From contig CALZFC010000018.1 in NCBI GenBank assembly GCA_945643635.1, positions 5,429,001 through 5,493,000 of the forward strand: a stretch of DNA of 64,000 bases. Reading direction: 5' to 3'. Made by a program: the position numbers and the translations under genes. This DNA is from Allodiplogaster sudhausi (lineage: Eukaryota; Nematoda; Chromadorea; Rhabditida; Diplogasteridae). Below, in pieces: positions 13,501 through 24,690 of this stretch. Every line of letters starts with the position of its first letter. Position 1 is the first letter of the stretch. The notes beneath the pieces are model-generated. The model was not told where the DNA came from and made no database searches. It was given only the letters and a program-made list of their open reading frames with translations.

Positions 13501-13702
13501 GGGCTGGGATGGGGGATTAGCCGTTGACACCTCTGGGAATGAGTCAAGATGCAAGAATTAATGACTACAATTGGAATTCAAATTCAAGCGATAGAATAAG
13601 CCCCGCCCGTTTCTTTTGCAGCCTGAATTGCGCACGACGCTGACGAGTGCCCTGCAGCTGCCGCACAATAATCGTCTCTCGCTTCGACTCATTGAGCGCT
13701 AG
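8612..13702 (+). CDS. Cytochrome P450 monooxygenase, CYP3-clan-like, intact copy
   Basis: Heme-thiolate monooxygenase of the ER membrane, probably oxidising lipophilic endogenous or foreign compounds. Fifteen exons, all in phase: 8612-8664, 8839-8944, 9072-9136, 9205-9301, 9539-9673, 9971-10065, 11014-11168, 11437-11558, 11900-11965, 12065-12190, 12370-12450, 12630-12765, 12928-13009, 13161-13317, 13622-13702. They give 518 aa, normal for the family. The start opens a hydrophobic anchor (MFWPLLSAVFVFIFLEW) followed by a basic stretch and the PGPP hinge. Conserved motifs are SSGKMKM, the I-helix AGYETTS (about 317-323), the K-helix ETLR (373-376), PDRF, and the heme loop FGIGPRNCVG with Cys463. 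The ending LRLIER is typical. CYP13/CYP25-like assignment is inference. A MITE ends 73 bases upstream of the ATG. Confidence 0.93.
10290..10720. repeat. Dispersed repeat with AT microsatellite and hairpin, in P450 intron 6
   Basis: This segment is clearly homologous to 34731-35098, sharing interrupted blocks such as TTTTCGTGC, ACTGCATTTAAC and CGGAGC plus T-rich DNA in the same order. It contains about 50 bases of (AT)n at 10456-10511. At 10542-10586 it has a hairpin with a 12-base perfect stem (GGTTGAGAAACG) and an inner CTGG/CCAG stem. After that, a 26-base direct repeat (ACAGACAACAAATTAG...) occurs twice. Element class is not recognised. Confidence 0.7.
13456..13535. mobile_element. 80-bp hAT-like MITE in last P450 intron (right arm)
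   Basis: A short GC-rich element with perfect 15-base terminal inverted repeats (CAGAGGTGTCAACGG at the left). It is flanked by near-identical 8-base direct repeats, GGATTGAG and GGAATGAG, the target-site length hAT transposons make. It lies in the intron between P450 exons 14 and 15. The interior is also self-complementary in part. It has no coding capacity. Confidence 0.8.
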
Positions 13703-14305
13703 AACTCTTGCTTTCGTTTACTTCTCGCTTACTCTACCCTGCTTTTATCAGCGATGGCTCATTTATGTAGTCACATAGGTACTCCTTATGTTTTTTTAGC
13801 AGGACTGTTATGAGGTTCTTTGGTGATGCATGCAATTTCATGACTGTGAAACGAAATTGAACACATACATACCTACATACATATTGGCGAGAAGAAAAAA
13901 ATGTCATTATTAGCATACGCATTATAGTGCCTAACTATAAGCATATGGCCCACAAACGCATTGAGGCGAATCCGAAAATATGTACATCCCGGGTAAGCCC
14001 TGTTTGGCCCTTGCAGAGAGGCGTCCCTCTTAACAAACCCAGCCCACAACATTTTTTGCCGATTGTAATTTACATTTGTCAGAACTCGGATCAGACTTAT
14101 GTATGTTAGTAGTATAAAGATATCCAGCTAGGTGTCATTGGATAGCTGATTTAAAGCGCTTTTATTTTTATCTGGGATGATTTTTAAAATACAGGAGGGG
14201 TTTGGCAAAGGGTAGAGAGTGTGATTTGGAGAGCTTTGGCCTTTGTGAGTGGACAAGTGACCTCGAGAGGAAGAGCGAGAGCAAGAGAGACCTTTTTGGA
14301 TAGAA

Positions 14306-14846
14306 TAATAACGGTGAGTGACGGGGCGAGAACTGGCAAGGAGAGTCTCGGACAGCAAAGGGAAAGTGTTTTTAACGTGACGATGAGCAGGGGAACGAGA
14401 AAGATAAGAGAGGACGAGATTACAAGCGAGATAAGGAGGTAAACTCAGAGAGAGAGAGAGAGAGCAGGAGAGCGAGAGGACGAGGACTACGAGAGATTGA
14501 TAGAAGATGGCAGTGAAAGATTCTTTTGTTTGTTGACTGTGAACAGGATATAAACTACAAAATAAGGCCTCGTCGGTTCGCCAGCTCTAAAGTGTTTACA
14601 AATGAGAATAAAGGTAAGCTCTCACAGGTTAGCAAAATAAGAATTTTCTTTTATTTTGTGATACACAAAAATGAATATCACTTTAATCTGACAACAAAGT
14701 GATCGTTCGGAAAATCGTTCATTTGTATTCCACGGAAAGGAACCGCGAGAGAATCATTTCAACTGCTTTTTTTCGAAATAAATTCTTATGTACTCAAAAA
14801 TAGAAGGCAGTGCCTGACAATAAATGATCTTTTTGTCTTTCTGGAG
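14306..14846. other. Intergenic, GA-rich
   Basis: Purine-rich DNA with a short (GA)n run near 14445-14465. This stretch lies between the convergent P450 and kappa GST. I see no gene. Confidence 0.6.
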
Positions 14847-16683
14847 CTACAATTTCGAAATGGCCTTGACATCGAACGGAACTCCAATGAAATCTGCGAT
14901 GTAGGGAAGTCGATCCGAGCCGAAGAAGCACTCTTCCTTCCCATCGGGCGTACGCACAACGATCCAGGGCGCACCAAAGGCCTGAAAAATAGCTCAGTTT
15001 TTTTTAACTAACTTTATTTGTTTACTCTAATTTCAATTATTACGTTTATCATGGCATTCAAAAATTAAAATTACTATTTTAAAATTATATTATAAAATAT
15101 ATATGTATGTATGTTAATACGATATCATACATTATAACTCGAAGCCATCTTGGTGTTCTCAATGAGTTGCTGCTTGAACTGCGGCTGCTTGCTCGCTAGA
15201 ATGACAGCGTCTGCGGCATTCACCTTGGCTTGAGTTAGCACCTCGAAAAGATTTTTATTTTTATTTTGGAGGGAATTCAAATGACTAATATTATTTTGAA
15301 TCTTTATTAATTTGGTGCGAAATTCGTACTGAATAACATGATAAAATTGGTTCATACCTCTCTAAAGTCCTCATCGGTGAAGATGCCGTTTTGTTCGTGA
15401 AAGAATCGACGATAAAATAACCGGATAGCCTCGGGAAGTTTCGCTCTCTATAAAACACCGACCGGTCGACATCGAATTGCCTCTTCTTCTTTTGCATAAA
15501 ATAGGTACAAATAAAAGGCAACCGATTCAATTCAAATTACACCCTTTAATCATTCGAAAGGGCACGAATGCCAATTTATGTTGTATTTATTTTTCCTCTC
15601 TTCTTTTTATTTCCACGTTACCCGCCCCCCCCCCCCCAATTGCTTGACAACGTGTCGTCCATTTAGACTTACACTGTTCTTATATTTGATCTTCGCAGTC
15701 AATGCGATTAAAAAATAGAAATTCAAATATGCATTTTCGATCGATAATCAACCTCCGATGAAGCCTCCAAAGCTAAAAGCACTCGCATCGCATTCAGGCT
15801 GCTCTTCGTTGAGATGATCTCGGCAAAGTTCTAAAAGAAGTTGAGCCATTCAATCATAAGTGGTGATCCAATTTCAACAATAACATCATCGAAACAAAAA
15901 TAGCAAACTATTGGCTACGGATCAGAAAGAACCTCGGGCATTCGAATTGCCGGGAGACCATAGTGTTTCACGGCACGTTTCAGGTCAGCGTAGAGGTAGG
16001 GGCCCTTTAATAGTATATATATATAATTTTTCTAGGTCTTTTAAAAAGCTCGCGTCTCTCTAAATCAGATGTTCTAACCCTTTGTGTCTCAGGCAAAATT
16101 CAAGTGCGAGATTTGGTTGCAGGTTGCGTCACTTGCAACTAAGTTGCATTCTATTCATCGAGAGATAATTTTTTTTAAAAATTTCCGAAACCTTGAGTGG
16201 CGACTGAAAGATTGGCGGTCGATTGCCGGACTCTTTGAAGAGCGCTGCGATATGAACCGGACGGAAGCTCAGCTTGATCGGCCACGCCCCCGAGCGCTCC
16301 AGACGCGAAAGCGTCTGCAGAGGGCTTGAGGCATCACGTTTTCTCTTCTCTCTCTCTCTCTCTATTCAAAGTACTCAACATTCACTCTTTTAAATTCGCA
16401 GAGCACATGTAATTTATTGTTAGAGAGACACGACTACAAACAATAGTAAGGAAAATTCAAAATAAGTAGATTGCCGTTTTATTTTGTGCTCCTTTAAATA
16501 AACTTTATCATACTACAGAAAAATTTTGCATTTTCATACAGCTCTTAAAAAATAAAACATAGGAATCTCTCTTTCGCATTTCGTAGCTTCTAACGGTTAG
16601 AATCTAACCTCGAATGCGACAAATGAGTAAGGCGACATGAGATCATAGAAGAGATCCACAGGGAATAATTGTTGAGGCACCAT
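14847..16683 (-). CDS. Kappa-class glutathione S-transferase (DsbA/HCCA-isomerase fold), peroxisomal
   Basis: Glutathione transferase of the kappa class, a thioredoxin-fold enzyme unrelated in fold order to cytosolic GSTs. Seven exons, all phase 0: 16609-16683, 16192-16314, 15933-16004, 15753-15830, 15358-15447, 15131-15241, 14847-14981. They give 227 aa, close to the usual length of about 226. Exon 1 encodes VDLFYDLMSPYSFVAFE; the SPYS motif carries the catalytic serine (Ser17). Other family signatures are KESGNRPP, LKRAVKHYG, STKSSLNAMRVLLALE and AFGAPWIV, then FGSDRLPYIADFIG. The protein ends in ISKL, a canonical PTS1, so peroxisomal import is expected. It is tail-to-tail with the P450. 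Confidence 0.93.
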
Positions 16684-16854
16684 TTTGTCTGCTCTTAAAT
16701 CTGTAATGATCAAAGAGGTGTGCATCGCTCTAAAGCTACTAGATAATGCAATTAAACATGAATGCGGCCAAAACATATTGGAAGACTCATAAAAAGATTA
16801 TTATAAACGTGTTCTCCAATCGAAACATAAAATGTGGAATGCTTTGAATATGAA

Positions 16855-17160
16855 GTGACATAGAATGTCGAGCCAAAACAATGGCAACGTGTTGGAGGCC
16901 AGTCGAAGCGCTTTCTCGAGTTCCCTTTTTGTTACCCGACAATGAGATGAGCCCACCACGTGTGTGCTCAAGACTTTTCTGTAGTTTGCTCAAGCCATTT
17001 CTGTGGTTTGTTGCATGCGCATTCGCTGGGAAACCGTTTAAACAACGTAGCGAGCAACAAGCACATGAATGCCATATTCCAATTCTGAAACGTATCAAGC
17101 CAAATTTTTTTTTAAATATACATTTCGCATGACATTCTACATAAGCATGCATTCAGCTAT
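16855..17160. repeat. Segment homologous to the inner palindrome arms
   Basis: Diverged homology runs along 7425-7712 (and its mirror 6480-6767). Shared stretches include GCGAGCAACAAGCAC, GAGATGAGCCCA, CTCGAGTTCC and AAACCGTTTA, in the same order and spacing. Both copies lie just 3' of a kappa-GST last exon. This looks like one duplicated GST 3' flank rather than a transposon. Confidence 0.75.
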
Positions 17161-17627
17161 ACCTACATATCTAGTACAGAAGAAATTACATATATCCTTC
17201 TTGGTTTAATAGCTAAAACTTTCTTTCACAGCCACATTTTTATAGACATGTTTCCAGCGTCCTTGCTTGGATCATCGACAGCATAACTTTCTTCTTTATC
17301 ACATGGCTAACTGCATGTCAACGAACCAGTAGAATCACACATTAGTTTAAGAACGATTTCTTCACTTTGATTGAATTGGGAATGGGAAAAGACCCTTTCA
17401 ACTATCGGAATGTATATGCCTGCATAAAAACATCGTGAACAAAATTAGAATACAACGGAACACACAAGTCGTATTGAAATAAATGAGTACCAGTATTTTT
17501 TTTTAATTAATTTTTTTATTACTTAATGAAATCGTGCAGATTATACAAATTCGCCACTGAATTTGGATTTCTCTTGTCAAAAATATAACCGATTAATTTA
17601 TAATTTGAATAACTTGTATGAATTACA

Positions 17628-18852
17628 GTTTCGCCCTTGCCGCTCCTTCGTTGAATGGAACGACAAGAATGTCCGCAATGTACGGTAGTCGATCGGAGCC
17701 CAGATGCACTCGTCGGTTTCGGGCGTATGCACGACAATCCATGGGCGCCGAAGGCCTTAAAATATTTTATTATAAAATTTTCAAAAATAATAATTATAGG
17801 TCAATTGGCTTAAAGGAGCCAAAACTCGATATAGAATTCATCTCATGTGGCCTGACACAGAAGCTAGGTAGCATGCGACTACCATTGGTCAGGGAAATAC
17901 AAAATTATAGTATCATACGGTTGAGTTTCGTACTCTTTTTAAACGAGCTTGAATTAAAAAATATCTCTATTCTTCTTCTTCTTCTTCTTACGAAAATACC
18001 TTATAGCCCGAAGCTGTTCGGTTGTTCTCCATGAGTTGTCGTTTGAAACGCTCCTCTTTGCTACGGCGAACAAGATCATCGACCGCGGGCACCTTCGCTC
18101 TTGCGAGCACCTGACATATGGAGATATGAAGAATGTGTAGCAGAGGAAAAATGGAGTGAACAGTGTTATTGCTGGATTGTTATTAATTTATTTTTTTAAA
18201 TTTATTTCTTTACTTATCGTATAAGAAATAAGGCTTTTTTTAATGTGAGCATTGACAGCGCCACTTCGGTTACCTCTCTAAAGTCATCTTCGCTGAAGAT
18301 GCCCTTGTCTTGGACGAAAAAGCGGTGGAAAAACTCGCGAATCGTGTTGGCAAGACGATCACTCTGATAATGAGAAAAAATAATGTTTTTTTTCCAATAA
18401 AATTTTGTTTACCTTTAATAAAATAGTGTATAGAAACATGAATGGTTCATGCAATTTTTATCATAATTTGTTTGAATATTACTGAATCTAATTTTACAAG
18501 AACTGTGGCCCTATGTTCAGGCGAAAGGGCGCGAATTCAAAAGGGATTTTCTTCGTTCTTAAAATCAACCTCCGATGATGCCTCCAACGCAAGCAGCACT
18601 CGCATCGTGTTTACGCTGCTTTTCTGCGACACGAGACTGAAAAAGTCCTCAATATGATCAAATTTGTGCGAGACTGAGACGATTGCCATATTTCAATGGA
18701 CACATGACATAATTTTCACTTATTTTGGTTTTTTATTTGTTTTTGATTAATGTAATTTTTGAATCGATAAAAAAGACCGAAGGATAATAAACACGCTAAC
18801 GGTTGGCATGCGCATCGGCGCGAGGCCGTAGTTGAAGAACATATCCAGATGA
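17628..18852 (-). pseudogene. Second kappa-class GST, probably a pseudogene
   Basis: Exons match the neighbouring kappa GST in size and phase: 18570-18647 (26 codons, SSVNTMRVLLALEASSE), 18274-18363 (30 codons), 18000-18110 (37 codons). A divergent exon near 18793-18850 encodes NYGLAPMRMPT. The last exon (about 17628-17758) has two single-base losses relative to its paralogue. One lies in AFGAPW and one before GSDRLPYIAD; as it stands the frame shifts and reads on to 17519. Read around the losses, the tail would end ARAKL, again PTS1-like. No SPYS-coding first exon was found upstream. It could be a decaying gene, or the frame breaks could be sequence errors. Confidence 0.75.
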
Positions 18853-18929
18853 AAAGGGCGGCGCCCATAGAGAACGTTGCGAAGAGAATGGAGAGAGAGA
18901 GAGAGAGACAGAAAGAGGAAAGAGACAGA

Positions 18930-18961
<32 letters not shown>

Positions 18962-21066
18962 ACTCTACGAACTCGGTCTCTCCATCTGTGCCAATTTGGT
19001 TGTAAGAGCCAAAAGGTTTTTTTTCGAGAGTTTTACCTCTCACCGTGACTTATGTTGCGTCTCTCTCTATCCTACATTGTTCCACTGAAAAAGGCGATTT
19101 TTTGAGCTATTTAATGTTGTATAAAAGTAATTCTGAACCTCATCCGAGGTCTGAGAACCTATATGTGAACACTGTTCGTGATGTCAGGAGTTGGCCGTGT
19201 GCCTCGCTCTGTGCGCAAACATGTAAGTGTAATCAAAACGCTCAACGTGACTTATACACATCTCTCTGTACCTCATTACAACCGTCTTTTTGGGCAGAAT
19301 GTAATGACATAGAGAGAGAGTCACTTTTCGGTCTCTTTGTAGTATTAACAGCAAAATAAACACAAAACTCACAAATTTTGGCAGCGTGTCAAACAGATTA
19401 ATTGAGTTGTATATGCCTTCTCCTGTTCTCTCCCTCTCTTTCTTTTTCCGATAGAACAACAAACGATGACGAGAGAGAGAGAGAGAGAGAGACTGAGAGA
19501 GAGGGTGAGAGTGAGAAAGAGAGAGAGACAGAGAGAGAGAGAAGGAGAGAGAGATGTAGAGTGAGGAGAGAATGAGAGAAAGACAGAGAGTGAGAGAGAG
19601 AGAAAGAGACAGACAGAGGCGGACAGAGACAAAGACAACGAGACCACTTGTACTATGCTAAGCTCAAGCTATCAGTTCGCAGGAAACCGTCCACTCTGAC
19701 CGGATGAGCATTCCTCAAATTCTTAATCTCTTATGGAGAATGATAATAATGAAGACTCCCCCTCCCCCCCCCCTCCCGGAATGGAGCACGAGGCTGGTTT
19801 CAGTTATTTTCTTCAATACAAAAAATTTGCACGGCTGAGCTACAAAATTTAGACGAAATGGGATTCATAATGGGAATTCGGAGTCACGAGGCTTTGGATT
19901 CTCAACAGCTTCTGTGTGCAAGAAAGGTAACGATTGCTTCGTGACATTGAGCATAGAGAGGAAAGTTCAATTGCTCCCTTTCCATCTCACCCTTTTACTC
20001 TTTGCCTCTCTCATCAAATCGGCCTCTATGTCTAATGTATACCAACTTTCAGTGCATAAAGTGCACTACCTACCCACTTTCAGTGCATAAATAAAAGACA
20101 CCAACGGTAGGTAAACTTGAAATATGAAATTGTTGACATCAATGTACGCTGGTGACGTCACGTTTTGAGCTGATTGGATATTGACATCCCATCGAACATT
20201 AAATGCGGACCATCACCGAGTAAAAAAGAATGCGGATTCGAATTGCCGCTTCTTCGCATGTAAATAGCACTCACAATATCGTATGCTTTTCGCAGGCCAC
20301 TGAATGATTCACCGGTTGTTTTGCAAAAGTTCATGGTAAAAAAGAGCTTTATTTGCTTATGGAGAATTTAAAAGAATAAAATATGGAATAATAGGTATAG
20401 AAAGTTCTGTGACCTACAAATGCTTGACTGCGCGAGAATTCAAGAAATAAATAATTCATTTAATTTGAATGTCATCAAGAATATTGATATTCCCTTCAAG
20501 TTAGCCGAAAAAATTCTTTGACACTTCCTTTTGTCCACTTCACAATGTACTATGGGAAGGAATAGTGCAGATAATATTATTCCTACTTTCCCTTTTATCC
20601 CAAGTCACGTATTCTACTTATCTACACATAACTACACAGCGTTTTTGAAATGAAGGCGAATTGAGCAGCAGAATGCAAATTTTTTCTCTCCACAACCAAT
20701 TCAGCTTGGAATGATTGCTCTGAAATTCATCACTATCCCGAGCTGCTTGGTCTGCGAGTGGTCGCCTCTGCGATCAGCTCTCGGGCTTTCTCTGCCGCTC
20801 CCTTTCTCTGCCCTCTCTCCTCTTTGCCTTCTCCCTCTCCCCCTCTTCTCTTTTCCTGTCATGGCGACCTCTCGTGCTGCACGCTCTCTGGCCTCTTCGT
20901 GCTCGCGCTTCTTCGTTTGACTTACGCCGGTTGTTCAGGAGGCATCGGATTGGTTATTTTCTTCAAATATTCCGAATTTCCTCAATTAGAACACTCGGTG
21001 CCCTATTTAAGTAAAATTATATTGTCAACTATTAAACAATTATTGTCTTATTGAATTTTAAAAAAG
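18853..21066. other. Repeat-rich intergenic region
   Basis: Contains (GA)n tracts at about 18890-18962 and 19470-19640. A partial copy of a dispersed repeat lies at 19938-20035. A short duplication of ACTTTCAGTGCATAAA occurs near 20047-20092, and a CT-rich stretch at 20790-20860. A possible small minus-strand exon near 20277-20335 (CKTTGESF, donor GTGAGT) resembles the kappa-GST second exon only weakly. Confidence 0.5.
19938..20035. repeat. Dispersed repeat, partial copy C
   Basis: Matches the right half of 22811-23000: GTGACATTGAGCAT against GTGGCATTGAACAT, then CAATTGCTCCCT. Confidence 0.5.
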
Positions 21067-21069
21067 TTG

Positions 21070-22495
21070 CATTATTGACCAAATTTGTCTGAATTATCAC
21101 AAATATGGCCACTGTGAGTGGATTCTAACAGTGGCGTAACACTACTAATTTTTAACTCCTACAACAAACTTCACCCTGATTTGACTTTAAATGCGAGCTG
21201 CATGCCACAACTGGTCCAATGGAAAGGAGTGTCGAGAGGTCTGCAATGTAAAGATAATTGTGAGTTCTGCCTATTGCCTCCACGTCATTCGCGGCGATTT
21301 CAAGACGTTGCAAGAATGCCATATCGACTTCGTCGAGGAAATCACCATTGGTCAGAATTAGTGATAATAATATTTTTCACTATATCACGTATACATAGTA
21401 AATAGTTAAGAATGCATTAATACTTATAACATTTGGGAATGACGGAATATCAATATTTTTTAATGAATTCTGCAGAAAATGGTTTTGCAGTCGCATTCTT
21501 AATAACGGCTCAAAAATAGCTGTATGAATGTCAGAATTTAGAGTGGCGCAACGTTTATTCTATCACATGATGGCGGTTTGCTATGCTGATAACCGGGACT
21601 GCTACATCAACCTCAAAGACTATCCGAATGCCAAAGCCAACATCATTGCTTACATTGGAGAAAGCCGTATGCAGCGCGATTCCGCAGGAAATTTGACTTT
21701 GGCTAACATTGATCAGGTTACTTACTGTACCACTAAAATTATTTTGTTTCTCTAGTAAAGATACAAACTGGGTATACAACTTTATCCAAGTATTTAGAAT
21801 TGTTTTTTTACAGGTGAAAGCCCTCCTAAACGGCGACTATCTACCGTATAACAGGTGAGCATTTCAATCATGAAATTACACAACAATGAATTCGACGTTT
21901 TATTTTCATTAGAAAAAATATTTAAATTAATGTTTAAAATTAATTTTAGCACAACAACCACCACGACTTCGACCACTTCCACGACAACGTTAGTGTCTTA
22001 AAGGAATGTTTTTTTCTGGTCACGGTAATTAGTTTTATTCACTTTATGCAAAAGGAAACATTGCAGCGCAAGAACTACATCGGCCAGTATATCTACCACC
22101 ACCACAGAGCCAATGACGACTTCCACTGCCATATGGAGGTGCCTGAAAGTTTTTATTTTTCATTTTCTTTTCTGCTTTCTCCTTTGCTCGGAAGTGGACG
22201 AAATGCCGTCTTCAACTGCCACCACTGCGTTTCAATCTTTCAATCATCCTATAATTCTCGACTGCTATTTTCAAGCAGCGGCTTTCTGACATAAAGTAAA
22301 TCGCATGTACCTTCAGCAAGGGAGTCGCTGCAATTTGAAACTGAATTAATTTTCAGTGATTGCCCCACTTTTGGCCTGTTCACCTGTGTACATTATACTA
22401 ATTTAAGTGACGAGAATGACGAAGGAAGTGCAACAGTGACTGATGCTATGGAAGCAGAACTTTCCGACGACGACGATGAATTGTTCGAATTTTAA
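21070..22495 (+). CDS. Hypothetical Cys-rich, Thr-rich protein with acidic C-terminus
   Basis: Not recognised. Visible exons in order: about 21072-21112 (CIIDQICLNYHKYGH, donor GTGAGT); about 21190-21246 (CHNWSNGKECREVC); about 21277-21352 (VIRGDFKTLQECHIDFVEE); 21515-21716 (RVAQRLFYHMMAVCYAD, then DNRDCYINLKDYPNAK); 21813-21854; about 21950-21990 and 22067-22136, both Thr/Ser-rich; and a last exon from about 22410 ending SDDDDELFEF. Phases agree from the third exon on, but the first two junctions and the exon near 22195 do not fully resolve. No start codon or signal peptide could be fixed. Cys-rich modules followed by a Thr-rich linker suggest a secreted or surface protein (inference). Confidence 0.45.
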
Positions 22496-22605
22496 ATTTT
22501 GACACGTTAAATTCACTTTATTGAATTATCTAGCGTTGTTTTTCCATTTCAGGAGGCAATTTTAAGTTAATTTAATTTTAATTTCATCACTAGTTTAAAA
22601 TTTTT

Positions 22606-22737
22606 ATGGGCTTTATTAAGGCTTTGAACTTTTTAAGGTCAACTGAAGCCTGGTTCGCAATCTACTTCGCCGTCCTCTTCTCTGAAATCTTCATTGCATC
22701 AATTACTTTCCTGCTCATTTACCGCTTTAATATTTGA
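22606..22737 (+). CDS. Short possible single-span membrane ORF (43 aa)
   Basis: ATG to TGA, with an uninterrupted hydrophobic stretch (WFAIYFAVLFSEIFIASI and onward) from about residue 16. It lies 110 bases after the acidic last exon of the preceding gene. It may be a micropeptide, an alternative last exon or chance. No homologue is recognised. Confidence 0.25.
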   Translation: MGFIKALNFLRSTEAWFAIYFAVLFSEIFIASITFLLIYRFNI

Positions 22738-22810
22738 TGAATAAAATTTTTTCTGTTGAATTTATCTAGTTGTTGACAAAGAACAGGTAATCGTCGGTTC
22801 TGGAAGAAGC

Positions 22811-23000
22811 ACACACGTGTGGTATCTTGTAGGACACTGGCCCGACTGTGATATGTCGGAGAGAATGTCTGAAATGTTGTGATAATATTTCAGAAAATGT
22901 AAAAATAAAGTGTAATTGTGTCGTGGCATTGAACATTTAGAGAGAAATGCTCACAATTGCTCCCTCGCCATCTTTCCATCCCAGTCCCTGCGCTTCTCCT
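22811..23000. repeat. Dispersed repeat, copy A
   Basis: Direct-oriented homology to 24481-24690, starting at ACACGTGT and covering blocks such as GATATGTCGGA, AAAATGTAAAAATAAA, GAGAGAAA and CTCACAAT. Part of it also matches 19938-20035. Non-coding; class unknown. Confidence 0.65.
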
Positions 23001-24270
23001 CGCCTTCCCCTCTTCTATCTCTAATGTCTCTACAGTAGATGCAGGCTCCTTGTCTCCCACGATAGAAAAGTGAAATCATCCTCTGGAACGACTTCAGTAA
23101 CGAATCTTTGCAGAAATCGGCGCTACAGATTTGCGTTCGAATAAATTGGAGAAAAAATCACAAGGGAAAGAAATATATCGAGCAGGAGGAGAACTTCATT
23201 GAGAACGCATGTAATGTCTGGCTGTTGAATGCGTGCACACTGCATAGGAATTTTATAAAATTTGCATCATATAGAATTAGAGGGAAAATCATCAGAGATA
23301 GACATGTATATGCAAACAAAGAGGGTTTTATACGATCGCGTGATGGTTTTTCAGATTTTAACGTTTGTTTCATATATTAAAGTTATCCTTTGATTTGAAA
23401 TGTGGGCAAATTCAAGTGAACAAAAGAAGACATATCACTTGTGAAAACAGAACAGCAGAAATCTGTCATGCGGGAGCAGCTTGAGAGAATTGAATAGTAG
23501 CGATGATGTTACAGTTGCGGTACATGCGACTTCTGTTGATGCATCTGTTTCTCGCGCTTGCAGGAACGTGTTCTGCATATGATCCAGAAACTGTCAGCGT
23601 GCTCTAAGCCTTTACTCTCTCAAGAGACAAATATAACACACGATTTTTGTAGTTATTCCCAACTGCGACATCAAATATATACAATACCCATAAATTAGTC
23701 GAGTAAATGTGTACATCAGGGGTGGCCGGCACCGGCCCACATACAAATATATACTGGAAATGAGTGTGTTAGAATTTTTTGGCAAGCCGCGACGTACTTC
23801 GGGGATAGAACAATGAGCGCTGATTATCATGTTCGTCGACCGCTCAAAGCTACTTTGACAAAGATTACATGTGCGGCAAGAGTGCGAGAATTAGAAAGAG
23901 ATCTGGTCCAATACTCAACCGCATCAAGCATCTGCAAATCAATCGACCTATTTGGCCATACCCGCCCTGCTCGTCAGGGAGTCTGCGAGTGGAGGAAACT
24001 GTGACGCTAACTTTCCGGACAGTGGTTGTATGCGGCTGTTCCGCAAATTATGCTGCAAGTCAAGTAGGCAACGCTTTTCTTTCGTAGTCCCGTGTCTGGC
24101 AAACTCTAGAGACCCATGCAAGTGGTTATGAAGGAGGCAGAAATCGCGGGTCGAGCAATCAAAATCTCTGATGCAAGTAGATCTAGCAAAGTGGATTGTA
24201 ATCTGCACGATGAGCCCGCATTCCAGATGAGAGAAGGGTGTGCACGAGTGACGCCGCTCCATACACATAC
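23001..24270. other. Intergenic, no gene supported
   Basis: Several open frames (for example 23108-23380 and 23869-24087 on the plus strand) lack similarity I recognise and lack splice support. A CAGGGGTGGCCGGC stretch near 23717 resembles a hAT-type transposon end, but no partner end was found. Confidence 0.4.
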
Positions 24271-24271
24271 A

Positions 24272-24346
24272 TCATACATCATATATCTTACAGTATACAT
24301 CATACATCATACATCATACATCATACATCATACATCATACATCATC
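24272..24346. repeat. 7-bp tandem repeat (CATACAT)n
   Basis: About eight copies of a CATACAT unit, interrupted once by ATATCTTACAGT. Confidence 0.85.
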
Positions 24347-24480
24347 GCAACGTCCCGTGGCGTAAGGTGGATTTCATCGCGGTAAGTCATATCAACGCTC
24401 AGTGCAAGCATGCACACGAAAACAAGTCGGTTCGTGTCGAAAGAGATGTCTTGCGTGATGGAAGAGGTCCCGCTAGAAGT

Positions 24481-24690
24481 GCACACGTGTCTTGTAGAAT
24501 TCTGACCCGACAATGATATGTCGGAAAGAATTTCTTTGATGTAGTGATAATACTTCAAAAAGGAAATTGTAAAAATAAAATGCAATAATGTCGTAGTACT
24601 GAACATTTTGAGAGAAAAGCTCACAATAGCTAATTCGCCATCGTACCATCGCACTTTCTGCGTCTCTCATCACCTAGCCCTGTTCTATTG
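24481..24690. repeat. Dispersed repeat, copy B
   Basis: Diverged partner of 22811-23000 in the same orientation. Both copies end in a stretch reading roughly CTCGCCATC, then TCTCTCATC-like DNA. Confidence 0.65.

Larger units (their letters stand above)
7396..14305. repeat. Right arm of large palindrome
   Basis: This is the reverse complement of 1-6796. It keeps the 113-base block (11826-11938) that the left arm lacks, so it looks like the ancestral version. Position 14305 is only where the window cuts the partner arm; the palindrome could continue into the kappa-GST region. Confidence 0.97.

Noticed and set aside
22606..22737. TM7 or last exon of another receptor
   Set aside because: No other receptor exons lie nearby and no conserved TM7 motif is present; kept only as a low-confidence short ORF.
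24272..24346. CRISPR-like array
   Set aside because: A uniform 7-base tandem repeat without spacers, in a eukaryotic context.
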